A DNA stretch of 64,000 bases. Source: Trichaptum fuscoviolaceum. Lineage: Eukaryota > Basidiomycota > Agaricomycetes > Hymenochaetales > Trichaptaceae. Every line of letters begins with the position of its first letter. Position 1 is the stretch's first letter. The stretch lies in contig CAJSYZ010000004.1 of assembly GCA_910574455.1 (NCBI GenBank), positions 4,846,599 to 4,910,598 on the forward strand. Direction: 5' to 3'. Below are positions 1 to 10,342 of the stretch, in pieces. The notes below the pieces were generated by a model. The model did not search any database and was not told the origin of the DNA. It saw only the letters and a program-made list of their open reading frames with translations. The translations under genes were made by a program, and so were the position numbers.

Positions 1-3000
1 GAATAGTGGTTACGGGATGGAATGAGGAATGGGGAACGGAGTGATGAATAGATGTGTGTTGAGTAGAGACAAAGGGCAGAGAAGGGTAGCTTTGATCTTA
101 TATCAGCGACAGCTAGCAGCGACGACAACGACCACTGGGCTGTGCCTCTACTCAATCTCAGCAAGAAAGGTGGAGGGATAAAAGAAGTATATTAGCTACT
201 GCTAACCGGAGGTTAGATCAGATCAAAGCTAGAGTACAACAAAAGCGAAGCTGTCTACTTATATACTGTAGGGTGTGGCTGTGTCGCACTGCCCCGTTAC
301 TAAGCTACTATGCCAGAAGGTTCCATGGATTACTAAGTAGCGTCAGTGATGAGTAAAAGAAGATGACTACGCGTGAATGCATAAGTGATGACAAAGAAAA
401 GAAAAGATAAAATAAAAGGAAAAGGAAATTGAGTTCATGACAGCGTGCCTCGAATGGTGACCGAAACTGAAGACCAGAGTGCGGGGTTCGATTGTAGACG
501 TAAAGTGCGTATGTGAGAGCCTCGCCCCAGAGGTTGGTGGGCAGGCGAGCACTAGCCAAGTTAGTACGAACAATCTGAAAAATCGTGCCGTGAACCCTTT
601 CCGCAACTCCGTTGTGCGCCGGTGTGTCATGTACCGTAAGTCGCCGATCAGTGCCATTCTTCGCCAAGTACTCATCAAAATCCTTCGACAGAAAAGCTCC
701 GTCGTTGTCCGATTGCAAGACCTTGACAGTAATACCGTATTGAGTCTGTAACCAAGTCTGGAATTTGACGTACTGCGATAAAGCATCTGATTTGTTCGGC
801 ATAACAAACATATGGCACCATCGAGTCGCGTCGTCGACAATTGTAAGTGCGTACCGCCCGTGTGACGGTGTCTGTACCTTGGCGGGACCCCAGATGTCCA
901 TGTGAACATGATCGCCATACTTTGGCGCGGTAGGGCTCGTCCGCTGAGGCGGGATGACGGTGCGACGGATCTTGGAGACGGCGCATGTAACACAGCTCCG
1001 CTCCTCCTGATGGTTAGGATCAAGACATAATCCTTTCAGCTTACCAGAGCTGGCCATCTTCTTGATATAGGCGTAATTGACATGCCCAAGACGCACGTGC
1101 AAGTCGTAAAGAGATAGCATCGGCCACGTGTTGGCATCGTCAGTAGTCGCCATGTTCGCCCAATTTGCCGCATAGACACCATTGCGCTTGGCGATGATCC
1201 CAATGAGCTTCTTCTTCGGATCGCGAATGAAGAGCTTCCCATCCTCGAATAGGAGAGTGTAACGTTTCTCATCGAGTTTGTTGGGAGAGATCAGCGTAGA
1301 TGTGAAACTCGGGTTGCAGCGCACGTCACTTATCTTAATGGTGTTAAACCGGTTGCCATGAGGGACCTTAATGTCCATATCGCCCTTGATGGTGGTGTGC
1401 ACGTAGTTACCATTAGCAGTGCGAATAGCAAATGGCTCCGTCTTCTTTATGTTGTAAAGACGGTTCTGGTCCGGAGTGACGTGAATGGTGGCGCCTGTGT
1501 CAAAGACGTCAATAGCAAATACAGTCTCAGGGGTAGTCGCCATCCATGCATCAGCGGGCATAGCCGTTGCAACGACTTCCTCGATCTTGGCCGTCTGGGC
1601 CTTCTCCGCGGGTTTGCTACCCTCGCCCTTGGCCTCGTTGGCGCTGTCCTTCTGCTTCCGCTTCGGAGATGGGCACTGCTTCGAGTAGTGTCCGTAACCC
1701 TGACAGTTATAGCATTTCCGATCCTCGGATTTGCCCTTACTATCGTCATTCCGCTTGCCCTTACCCCAGCCCTTCTTCCCTTTACCCTTGCCCCAGTCCT
1801 TCTTACCGCCCTTGCCCTTCACCCAGTTCGCCTGCTCCTCCTTCTCCTTCTCCTGGCGATCGTGCTTGCGCGTCGTGCCGGAGACGGCGGCTTTTGAGGC
1901 GGCCTTCTGGCGTAAGGCGTTAATGACTTCGGTGGACGTAAGATGACGGGCCTCGAAGACTGGAAGGTTTGCTGCTGGGAAAGCTGGTATGTGCCCGAGA
2001 GCAGCGCGGAGAGCGTCAATCTGTGCACCTGTCGATTGGTTCGCCTGATCGATGCTCTGCTTGGTGATAGCGATAACGTCACGATAAGCCTCGGGGATCG
2101 ATGCGGAGATAGCGTTGATAAACGTCTCGTCGGTAATCTGGCGTCCGAACTCGGCAATCTTGTCCCGAACCTCAAGCATCTTGTCCAGATGACCATTGAT
2201 GTCGCGGTCATTGGTGCATTTGAGCGTGTAGAGCTGCGCCTCGGTGACGGCTTCGACAGTGTGCGTCACAACATTGTAATCGCGATCGAGTGCAGCAAGG
2301 AGTTCGTGAGTATTGTCCAAATGCATGACTTTGGTGTAGATGGAGTTGGGTAACTTGCCGCATATAGCATTGACAATCTCGTCATTGAGTGTCATAGAAG
2401 CAGCGTCAGGTGCCGCGGTGATCAGAGCACGGCCTCGAGAAGCTTTGATGGCTCCCTTGATGCGGGCGATCCAAATGCGATAGTTGCCAGCATCGTTGGC
2501 AAGTTTGTCGACAGAGTCAAAGTTCTTGTTGACGTTGGTTGCCATGACTGGTTCCTCGACAACAGTGGGTGCGTTGAACGGTGGGTTGTCTGGTGTGAGC
2601 TGGGCGAATGATCGAAAGAAATTCGCAAAGTGTTGTCCACGTAGGTTGTTGTAGATTTGGTGAGCCTCTCGACGTCTAGTGCGGAGAGTTACAAGTGGTC
2701 GGATAGGTTGTGGATAGAGGTCCGCGTCAATAGTAAAGATATCAGGTAAAGCAGCACCAGTAGCTCGTGTGAGCATAAACGATGAATAGTCCCAGTAGCG
2801 CGCTAGTCAGAGCCAGCAAGGCTCATAACCTAATAGAAGTCACGAAGAGATCTGAAGGTAGCGGCAATAGCACAGGTGAACACACAGTTCGAGGGGACTG
2901 ATAACTTGATAATATTCCTGAGCCTATACACTCTACTTATATACTGTACAGAGAACAATAGAGAGAAACACATAGAACACTATGGAACAATGCACAGACC

Positions 3001-3110
3001 ATGCTGCGTACGCGACTCATACATGCTGCGCAGTACAACTATTGTCCTAGTCACAATCAGTCAGATCACCGGGTCTATCTAATGAATCAGTTCATCATAT
3101 GACTCCGAGT
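1..3110 (-). mobile_element. Ty1/Copia LTR retrotransposon, internally deleted
   Basis: A minus-strand Copia element. The gag-protease-integrase reading frame lies at about 435-2776, but reverse transcriptase and RNase H are absent. Upstream of the ATG, a minus-strand AGGTTATGAGCC at about 2820-2834 resembles a tRNA-derived primer-binding site, so a 5' LTR would occupy roughly 2840-3110. A 17-base sequence, TACAGTATATAAGTAGA on the minus strand, occurs at about 251-267 and again at 2933-2949. It contains a TATA box and would fit the promoter of two related LTRs, but the flanking sequence does not align, so LTR identity and ends are uncertain. The right boundary abuts a truncated membrane-protein gene. 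Confidence 0.75.
308..2776 (-). pseudogene. Copia gag-protease-integrase fragment lacking RT/RNase H
   Basis: An 822-codon frame read on the minus strand. The N-terminal part is gag-like. A CCHC zinc knuckle (CYNCQGYGHYSKQC) sits near residue 355, an aspartic protease motif DTGA near 425, and the GAG-pre-integrase HxxLGH...CxxC segment near 550-605. The integrase core carries D in HMDIWG, D in LQSDNDGAF and E in NGVAERVHG. Homology stops near residue 780 (about position 435). What follows is a Phe/Leu/Ser-rich translation of a polypyrimidine tract and should not be read as protein. Copia polyproteins are usually well over 1,200 residues with RT and RNase H after integrase, so this copy cannot transpose on its own. 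Confidence 0.85.
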
Positions 3111-3118
3111 GACTCATT

Positions 3119-3454
3119 CTAACACACGATACAGTCGTAGAAGATCGTACCAGTGAAGTTGAATTCTATGACGCGCTGCAAATTATCATCGTGCATGGAG
3201 GTTGCATCGTGCCATGTTCCGTTGAATGCAAGAGAGGCATCGGGTTGTGCACTACAGCCTTTACACAGATTTCCTTGTGTCCAACCATCCTCTACCAGAT
3301 ATCTAAGCGTGAGCCCTTCGTCTTGACCAAGGTACCCGTCATCGATTGTGCTATTCTCCTGTCCAGCTGTAACACATTTTACGGCGAGTACCAAGATAAG
3401 AATAAGGACGTAGGCGACAAGATGGGTGAGGCAATGCATCCCCTTGCGCGTCAT
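3119..3454 (-). pseudogene. Truncated membrane-protein paralogue (first exon only)
   Basis: First exon of the tandem membrane-protein family described at 3958-5261. It encodes a signal peptide, then the family ectodomain start: STIDDGYLG, a GNLCKGC CxxC pair, TWHDATSMH and EFNFTG. I take the Met at 3454; another lies in frame at 3466. No second or third exon (central ectodomain, TM segment, tail) is found between here and the Copia element, whose end lies about 10-20 bp away. The frame runs past the usual donor position (after FNFTG) and stops at 3119. The upstream promoter motif shared by the intact copies is not recognisable. Best read as a gene cut by the retroelement or by a deletion next to it. 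Confidence 0.7.
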
Positions 3455-3957
3455 CTTCGCTTGCATCCACGAAGAACAGATGAAATGGCAGCCTTAAGCG
3501 AAGCGTATAACATAGTCTAAAGAGTCAAGGCACCTTGAAGACCAGCAGGAGGTGTTTCAAGAAAATCACATTAAAGTCACGGTAGACCCAGCAGTCGAGA
3601 TAAATCTGACGCACAGTCGACATAATGTTTTGAGCACGATGGTGATAAGCTGGGCCAGTCAGTAGCGGTGGTTACATGATTCACCAATCACATAGTTATG
3701 GAGACTACGTGGTTAGAGTGTAAGCCCAAATTGAATCTAAACCGAGAGATGGCGATCATCTTCCGGATATTGCCGGACGCGATTCGGAGACGCCTTCTTA
3801 CTTCAAGTTGTATTACTACAGCAGTTCTCTAACCGACTTGTATATGAATCGCCCATGATATGATGTATTAAGCTCAGGTATACACTATTCTCGAGAACAC
3901 TAGCAATAATTACGGGAAAGTTGCATCCGCTTTAAGACAGCCAATTTACCCATTCCA

Positions 3958-5261
3958 TCATGATAGGGAAGACCGGTTTCCGGAGGCGAGTCCAAGTTGT
4001 TCCTCCCAATGACGGATACGAGTGCGCAGCGTATCCATATGTCTCGAAATCTGAGGGACATTCGTGATATCAGGATCATGTATACGCGAAGCACTCTCGG
4101 AAGGTCTTATTGATGTGACTGACGATGCTTCCTCCCAAGAGTGGTTGTGGTCTAGGAAATAATGGCATTGGACAAGTTCGGCGCGGAGCGCTTCAATCCT
4201 TTCCTGCAGCTCGTTTTCCTGGAGCAGTAGGCCCTTCTCTGCTGATAGAAGCTTGGGGACTGATGGTCCATCGGCTTCGGGATGATAATCCGGCAGTGGC
4301 TTCATCCTCGATCTCCGCGTCGATTTCTGTTGATTGACTTCGGTGCTGAGATTCTCGCGTCGCTTTCTACGGAAGCAGGGGCGGAAGGGCGGCTTTCCAC
4401 CATTCCGAGTCACCAGTAATATAAGGATGGCCATCGCAATCACAGCGACGATGGCGCCAATGAGTCCGCCAACGATTGGATCTAACTGACTTTGTTTGGG
4501 AGAGGTTCCAGTGAAAGATGCAGTGGGCAGTGGTGAAAGTGATAATGTGCTTCCTATCGTTGTCGACATTGGTTCAAAGTGATTATCCACGTCCACGCTA
4601 GTTCAAGATAGTTAATCACACGCTTCATGAGAAAGGGACTCAAAGCTCACGTGTAGACAAAGTAATCGAAGAGTATCAAAGAAGCGTTATCTCCGGTGGT
4701 GGAAATATTGAGCATATGTGGTCCGTTCTCTAGCTTTGCTTCAGAGTACACCAGCACGTTGTACTCGTAAGTGGGGCTGGAAGAAGGATTGTGGACGAAG
4801 AGCCCCGATTCCTCTCCGTCCATCGAAAAGGTCAAATTCGTCAGACATGAAAAAACTGAGGTGAAATTATTGGCGAGAATAAAGTAGGCATAAACTGCAA
4901 CTCCTGTGTGTAGTGTTAGGCCAAATGGGTAAGAGGATGCCAGTTATTACATGACCATACCTGTGAAGTTAAACCCTACAGAGCGTTGCATGCTATCATC
5001 GTGCATAGAAGTCGCATCGTGCCACGTCTGGTTGAAAACCTGAGACTTATCTAGCTTCGTACCGGCAGAACAGGTTGAGCAATTATTCCCTGTTGCCCAC
5101 CCATTGACTGGAAGATATCTCAGGCTGATTCCTTGGTCTCCACCTGCGTAGGCATCATCTATTGTAATATTTTGTTGCTCAGCCAATGTGCTTTTTACGA
5201 GCGCAAGAGATATGATTTGAGCAAGTGCGGTGAAGAAGCCAAGTATATCTTTATGCTTCAT
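3958..5261 (-). CDS. Predicted secreted-ectodomain, single-pass membrane protein (array copy 1)
   Basis: Three exons, 5261-4961, 4903-4651 and 4597-3958, give 397 residues. Residues 1-26 are a signal peptide. The ectodomain (about 27-185) contains ITIDDAYAGG, one GNNCSTC pair, TWHDATSMH, several N-glycosylation sequons, FSMDGEESG, YEYNVLVYS and ends LILFDYFVYT. A TM helix (PIVGGLIGAIVAVIAMAILI) is followed by basic residues, a proline-rich cytoplasmic tail and a C-terminal helix ending in RTRIRHWEEQL. The intron phases (1, 2) match all intact paralogues. The DG..G..YEYNV..FS pattern resembles extracellular beta-sandwich, possibly carbohydrate-binding, domains of agaricomycete membrane proteins; that is inference. 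Function unknown. It is the most divergent intact copy in the tail. Confidence 0.78.
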
Positions 5262-5539
5262 GTTAAAAGATTATGAGTGAGGTGGGCTTTCTTGCTTACG
5301 GATGGAGGACCATTTCGAGGGGTTTGTGCACTCTTTTAGATAAATGAGAACATCGAGCAAGGTATTGTGTTCATCGACTGGCAATCGAGGAGGTATCTAG
5401 TTGAGGCAGTATCTGACATGCTGACAAGTCACAGAAGTTGTGAAATTAATCAGATCATCGCTATCAATTGTATGACAGATACACTTGAGTTACCAGGAGC
5501 CATAGGATGGTTATGATGGTTGAAGTACAAGTGTAACAC

Positions 5540-5680
5540 TGAATACAACTCCGAGTTATGCTGTTCGGCCGATGTGCTTCCTCCAAGCGTAAAAAGTATG
5601 ATTTGAACGAGTAAGGCAAGCCTGAGGCCAAGCAGTTTGTACTGTGCTATGGTATCATGAAGATGGCCCTCGGGCGCGCG
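5540..5680 (-). pseudogene. Relic of a membrane-protein paralogue (signal peptide only)
   Basis: A minus-strand reading frame here (within 5450-5815) carries LLGLRLALLVQIILF followed by GGSTSAEQHN. This matches the signal peptide and mature start of the neighbouring copy (ILGFFTALAQIISLALV, then KSTLAEQQN). The similarity ends immediately after, where TIDDAY should follow, and no CxxC, TWHD or TM sequence can be found. It is best explained as the decayed 5' end of another member of the array, between copies 1 and 2. Confidence 0.5.
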
Positions 5681-6346
5681 AGAGGTCACGCGAAGAGCTG
5701 CGGCGCTAGGCAAATGAGGATAAGATAGTCCGACCGAGTCGAGGTGAGAATTTAGTAGACTCGGAGGCGGTTCAGATTTCTGGCATCTGTTGCCAACGTA
5801 TAGATGCAATAGCAATACAGAAGTAGAGATGTAAGAAAGTTGGCCAGATCGTCAACCCAGGCTACATCTCGAATTATGACACTCAGGTTGCTAGTCGTAG
5901 TTGTGGTTCAAGACTTCAAGTGCCCAAAATAGATTCCAAAAGTGTCGATCACTGGGCTGTGCCAGTGCCAGTGCCACTCTCAGGCCCGCTTGAAGCGCCG
6001 TGAACCTGAGGCGGAGATTCAAGTTCAAGTTGCCAAATGCACTGCACCTCCTCAGTCTGCTCTGACCCGATTTTGGTCTCACACCGCAAACGGGTAAAAA
6101 CATAATAATATGTGTATGTAATTGGGGTTGCTATGAAAAAAATTTGGGAACTTGGTGAACTTTGTGACCGGTACCATTTCCGATTATTCATAGGCTATGA
6201 TGTCCTGTAAGCTGTAACAGTACTTTGTTAAGTCTGTCCTTTCAGCAATTTTTAAAACACGCTCAAAAATCGACTGTTTGTCTGAGTATGGACTTGAATG
6301 GTACAAAGGTAGGTACGAGTCTCAAGAAGATTTGTTCCTAAGATGA

Positions 6347-7637
6347 TCAATTATGTGAGGTGAGTTGTTCCTCCCAGTGATGGATCTGAGCACGGAGTGC
6401 AGTGATTTGTTTCATTATTCGACGATCAGGCGTGGCAGCTGCGGCACGCACTCGCATTGGGCTTTCCGTGGGTTGTAGTGTGATGACAGAGGAGCTGCCA
6501 TGCTGTCTAATTTCCGTTCGAAATACTCCAACCCTACGTAGTAGCTCATTTACTTGTAGTCGACGGCCTTTTGTTGCTCGTGCAGCAATTGTTCGCTGTG
6601 CGGGGCCCGAGGAATCGATTTCTGGTGTGTATGGGGGCAATGGATCAAAGCTTGTTATATGTGTTGTCGCTTGAGTTGGTGTGTTATCACGACGGTTGTG
6701 CCGAAATTTTTTGAGGAGAGAGATTCCTTTTCTGTGCCGTAGCATGACGAGTAAGAGGATAGATACGATGAGGGTCGTAGCAATGATCCCGGCAATGATT
6801 CCACCCAATGACGCGCGCGACAGAGAGATTGTGGCAGATGTTGTCTCAGAAGCATCGGTTGCTGATGGTTTCGCAGATGGGAAAGTATTGTCGGATGGGG
6901 GCGATGTTGCTTTAGTTGTTGGAGTCGTAGTAGTAGATGAAAAAGTAGAAGAAGTAGGTTTACTACTCTCCTGTGTTGATCCGGACAGGTCGACATCCAC
7001 TCTAAAAGGAATCGTCACCATGGACTTCATAAGAGGACAAATATAGCACCTACGTGTAGTTAAAGTAGTCGAAGAGCATTAGAGAGGAAGCAGCACCGGT
7101 GGTAGAGATGTTAAGTACATGAGGAGCATTCTCCAAGTTTGTAGCAGAGAAAACAGGTACGCTGTATTCATAAGACGAGTCATGAGAGGGAGGGTTAACG
7201 AACGCTCCCGATTGTTCTCCGTCCATCGTGAATGTTATATTCGTCCTAGACGATAACCTTATGACAAAATACACATAGATGGAAATTCCTGCCGGTAAGG
7301 TTTGTGTCAAAGGAGAAATGAGTCCGTAGCTAGTTCGACCCTTACCGGTGAAGTTGAATCCTATGGAACGCTGTGAGGTGTCGTTGTGGAAGGATGTCGA
7401 ATCGTGCCACGTCCCACTGAAGGTTTGCGACGGATCTGGGTGTGCAGTACAGCCGATGCATAAATTTCCTTGTGACCAACCACCATCTGGGAGGTAGATT
7501 AAGGTGACGCCTATTTCTCCCCCAGAGTACGCATCATCAATTGTGATGTTCTGCTGTTCTGCTGTTGCACTTTCTACCAGTGCGAGTAGAATAATATAAA
7601 CAAGTGTGGCGAGGGCGTACAGTCTTTTATGCGCCAT
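6347..7637 (-). CDS. Predicted secreted-ectodomain, single-pass membrane protein (array copy 2)
   Basis: Exons 7637-7346, 7288-7054 and 7001-6347 give 393 residues. The first intron is 57 bp and in frame, so an unspliced read-through ORF also exists. Signal peptide, then ITIDDAYSGG, GNLCIGC, TWHDSTSFH, GFNFTG, ISIYVYFVI, TMDGEQSGAF, YEYSVPVFS and MLFDYFNYT. A Ser/Thr-rich stretch leads to the TM helix (GGIIAGIIATTLIVSILLLVML) with RHRKG on the cytoplasmic side. The tail has LPPYTPE and the C-terminal helix IMKQITALRAQIHHWEEQL. It is very similar to array copy 3, which points to recent duplication. An A-rich promoter motif lies about 77-93 bp before the ATG. Function unknown; a surface receptor or adhesin role is only a guess. 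Confidence 0.8.
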
Positions 7638-8244
7638 TTCAGCACAAGAACGAGTATAAGGTACTGAGTAAGATCCCTTGAGCGATTGAGATAATCCATT
7701 GTGAATAAATGGTCACTCTTGAAAGGCGAATTGGGACGTTAAGTGAGCGATTTCAGGCTTGGGGTCCATTGCCCAGTTGAGGTAGAATTTGAATTGTCAT
7801 CTGAGGCATATGTTATTCAGTGATTAGTTGTCAGATACCTTTGGTGACATCGCCATAAAGTGACGGTCGAAAAGTGAAGCAAAAGATACTGAAACTAATA
7901 GGCATGGTGATAGTTGATGAAAAGTACAAAGTCCGAAATTGAATGTCAACTTGAAACAACTTGACGCACTCGGAAGGAAATTGCCGAAGTTTTTAATTTC
8001 CGATGAGCAGTATAATCCGGTACTTTCAACAATTACTTGATATACATGTAATTCGGGAACTACGGTCTGTCTGTCAAGATCTGATTGATAGGCGTAGGCC
8101 ACTACAAGATTACTCTTAGAGCGTATATATGTGAAGTCTTTGCAATCTTAGGAAACAAACTCAAAGTGAAGCCTGAGGTTCACTTTAGATTGGTACATGG
8201 AATACTCCCGGGCCGTTGTGTATTGAACGCAAGAGGAGGTGGAT

Positions 8245-9573
8245 TTATGCATGGTGATTTTCTGGGTTTGACTGAGCTGAGGTCAAGTGTGATGGCGATG
8301 AAGAAGTGAGTTGTTCCTCCCAGTGATGAATCTGAGCCCGGAGCGCAATGATTTGTTTCATTATTCGGGGATCAGGCGTATCATCTGCCACTACACCACG
8401 CCCACGAGCTGCGCTCTCGGATAACTGGTTTGTGATTCCAGAGGAGCTCCCATGCTGTCCGAGTTCGGTGCGAAGTTCTCCGACCCTCCGGTGTTGTTCA
8501 TCGATTTGTAGTGGGCGGCTTTTTATTTCTGGTGCAGTCGCCGTGCGCTCTGCGGGATTCGACAAGTCGTTTGCTGGCGTATACGGGGGTAAAAGATCCA
8601 AATTTGTTTCACTTATTGTCACTGTGGCAGGCGGATCATTGCGACGAAAGCGCCGGAAGAAATCGAGCAGAGATAACCCTTTTCTCCGTCGTATTATCGC
8701 AAACGAGAGGATGAGTATAACAATGATTGCAATAATGATCGCGGCGACGAGTCCGCTCATGGAGGCACGCGACAGAGATATCTTCGTCGAATTTCTCTCA
8801 GAAATCTCGGTTCTTGATGGTTTCGCAGATATGGAGGTTGCGGTGGATATAGCTGTTGCAGCTGCTTCCGTTATCGAAGTCGAAGTCGAAGCGGACATAG
8901 TACTCGTGACATTGAGCATGTCGATATCAACTCTGAATAGAGAACGTTTTCAGGGACATCACCAAAAGGTCATTATAAAACCTACGTGTAGTATAAGTAG
9001 TCGAAGAGCATTATAGAGGGAGCAGTTCCGGTGGTGGAGATGTTGAGCGCATGCGCGACGTTCTCCAAGTTTGTACTGGAGAAAACAAGCACGTTGAACT
9101 CGAAAGATTCATTCTGACTCGAAGGGGTTGTTGTGAATGTCCCCACTTGCTGTCCATCCATCGTAAATGCCAGCTTCGACAAATAAGACATTTCAATAAT
9201 GAAATATACGTAAATAGATACCCCTAGTTCCTCGATTAGAGCAACGCTACGGCCTTTAGTTGACATAGTGCTTACCGATGAAGTTGAATCCTATGGAACG
9301 CTGTAGGTTATCGTTGTGAAAGGATGTCGAATCGTGCCACGTCCCGTTGAAGGTTTGGGACGGATCTGGGTGTGCAGTACAGCCGGTACATACATTTCCT
9401 TGTGACCACACACCATCTGGGAGGTAGATTAAATAGACCCCTTCGTTTCCACCCGTATACGCGTCATCTATTGTTTTGTTCTGCAGTAGCGCCGAAGCAT
9501 TTTCCATGAGTATCACGGCAGAAATTACGATACCTGCAAGCGAAGCGAGGATGTGCATCTTTTTTCGTGCCAT
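8245..9573 (-). CDS. Predicted secreted-ectodomain, single-pass membrane protein (array copy 3)
   Basis: Exons 9573-9276, 9223-8986 and 8932-8245 give 407 residues. Signal peptide with ILASLAGIVISAVIL, then KTIDDAYTGG, GNVCTGC, TWHDSTSFH, GFNFIG, VSIYVYFII, TMDGQQVGTF, FEFNVLVFS and MLFDYLYYT. TM helix (GLVAAIIIAIIVILILSFAI) followed by RRRKG. The tail contains LPPYTPA, and the C terminus IMKQIIALRAQIHHWEEQL is nearly identical to copy 2, whereas the Ser/Thr stalk differs. The motif CTCTTTTTAGACAA lies 75-90 bp upstream of the ATG (read on the plus strand at 9648-9662). The more conserved tail than stalk suggests constraint on the intracellular side. Confidence 0.8.
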
Positions 9574-9813
9574 GCCAGCATGAAGGTGTGTGTTAGGTAG
9601 GTGAAACTTCTTGAGCACTCGAGGGAGGCCATTGTCAAGAGATGCACACTCTTTTTAGACAAGTTGAGATGACAAGTGAGCGACTTGGCATGTCTGCAGT
9701 CGAGGCAATATCTCGTTCGCCCTCTGAGACGATTTGGGGCCAGATACAGAATACTTTCAGCAGTTGATCGTGGAAGTCCCAATGATACAAAAACTCGATC
9801 ACCTCAGCTGTTT

Positions 9814-9948
9814 GGATTAATCCGGGCCCGTCAGCGACGCCACCCCGGATTAATCCACCACTGGCAACGGATTAATCCCACCGCCGGGACGTAGTACCGT
9901 TTCGGGACAAAAGGGGATTAATCCGGTGGCGTGTGACCGGATTAATCC
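9814..9948. repeat. Cluster of five GGATTAATCC palindromes
   Basis: The perfect palindrome GGATTAATCC occurs at 9814-9823, 9847-9856, 9869-9878, 9915-9924 and 9939-9948, that is five times in 135 bp at irregular spacings of 33, 22, 46 and 24 bp. Sequence between copies is GC-rich and not repeated. It lies about 240 bp upstream of array copy 3. It could be a protein-binding array, since TAATCC is a site type bound by some homeodomain proteins, or a degenerate satellite. The sequence alone does not decide. Confidence 0.85.
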
Positions 9949-9979
9949 TTGTGAACAAATAAAATAACCGTTTTTGACA

Positions 9980-10065
9980 GGTTAAAGCGGGAATCGAACT
10001 TGGACATCACCATACAACAATAATATTTGTAGAACAGTAATAACCACTACACTATTTAGGAGTAT
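9980..10065 (-). pseudogene. tRNA-like sequence with Pol III box A and box B
   Basis: On the minus strand, TAGTGTAGTGGTTATT (inside 10039-10060) is an excellent box A, and AAGTTCGATTCCCGC (inside 9986-10003) is a good box B, about 35-40 bp apart as in a tRNA. The T-stem does not pair (CCAAG against CCCGC) and I find no convincing anticodon stem, so it should not make a normal tRNA. It is either a decayed tRNA gene or the head of a tRNA-derived SINE. Confidence 0.4.
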
Positions 10066-10342
10066 ACCAACATTTATAATAGATATTGATTAAAAGTGTT
10101 TTAAGTTTAACGGTGAGTTCGACTTCCGACTCTCACCAGGAGTTATTGGCGGTTAAGTGCTGGCAGCAAAGATTTTGTTACAACAAATGGTGTAAAATTT
10201 CTAATAGGTCGAAGCAGACATAACCATCCATTCTTCGGTAACTGTGAGCGGTGGCTCGCGAGACTCCTTGTTTGTCGAGCATTGACCAGCGGGAAAGGAG
10301 AGGAGACAGGATTAGGGTGACAAGAGAAATTTGCCAGTAGAC

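Larger units (their letters stand above)
9574..10342. other. Intergenic: palindrome cluster and tRNA-like remnant
   Basis: No protein gene is recognised. Five copies of the 10-bp palindrome GGATTAATCC lie at 9814, 9847, 9869, 9915 and 9939. A minus-strand tRNA-like sequence lies at about 9980-10065. From about 10143 to 10342 the sequence is the first part of a 336-bp tandem repeat that continues after the transposon at 13627. Confidence 0.7.

Noticed and set aside
308..435. C-terminal tail of the Copia reading frame as coding sequence
   Set aside because: It translates a polypyrimidine tract into Phe/Leu/Ser repeats and has no similarity to the expected RT; the true break is near 435.
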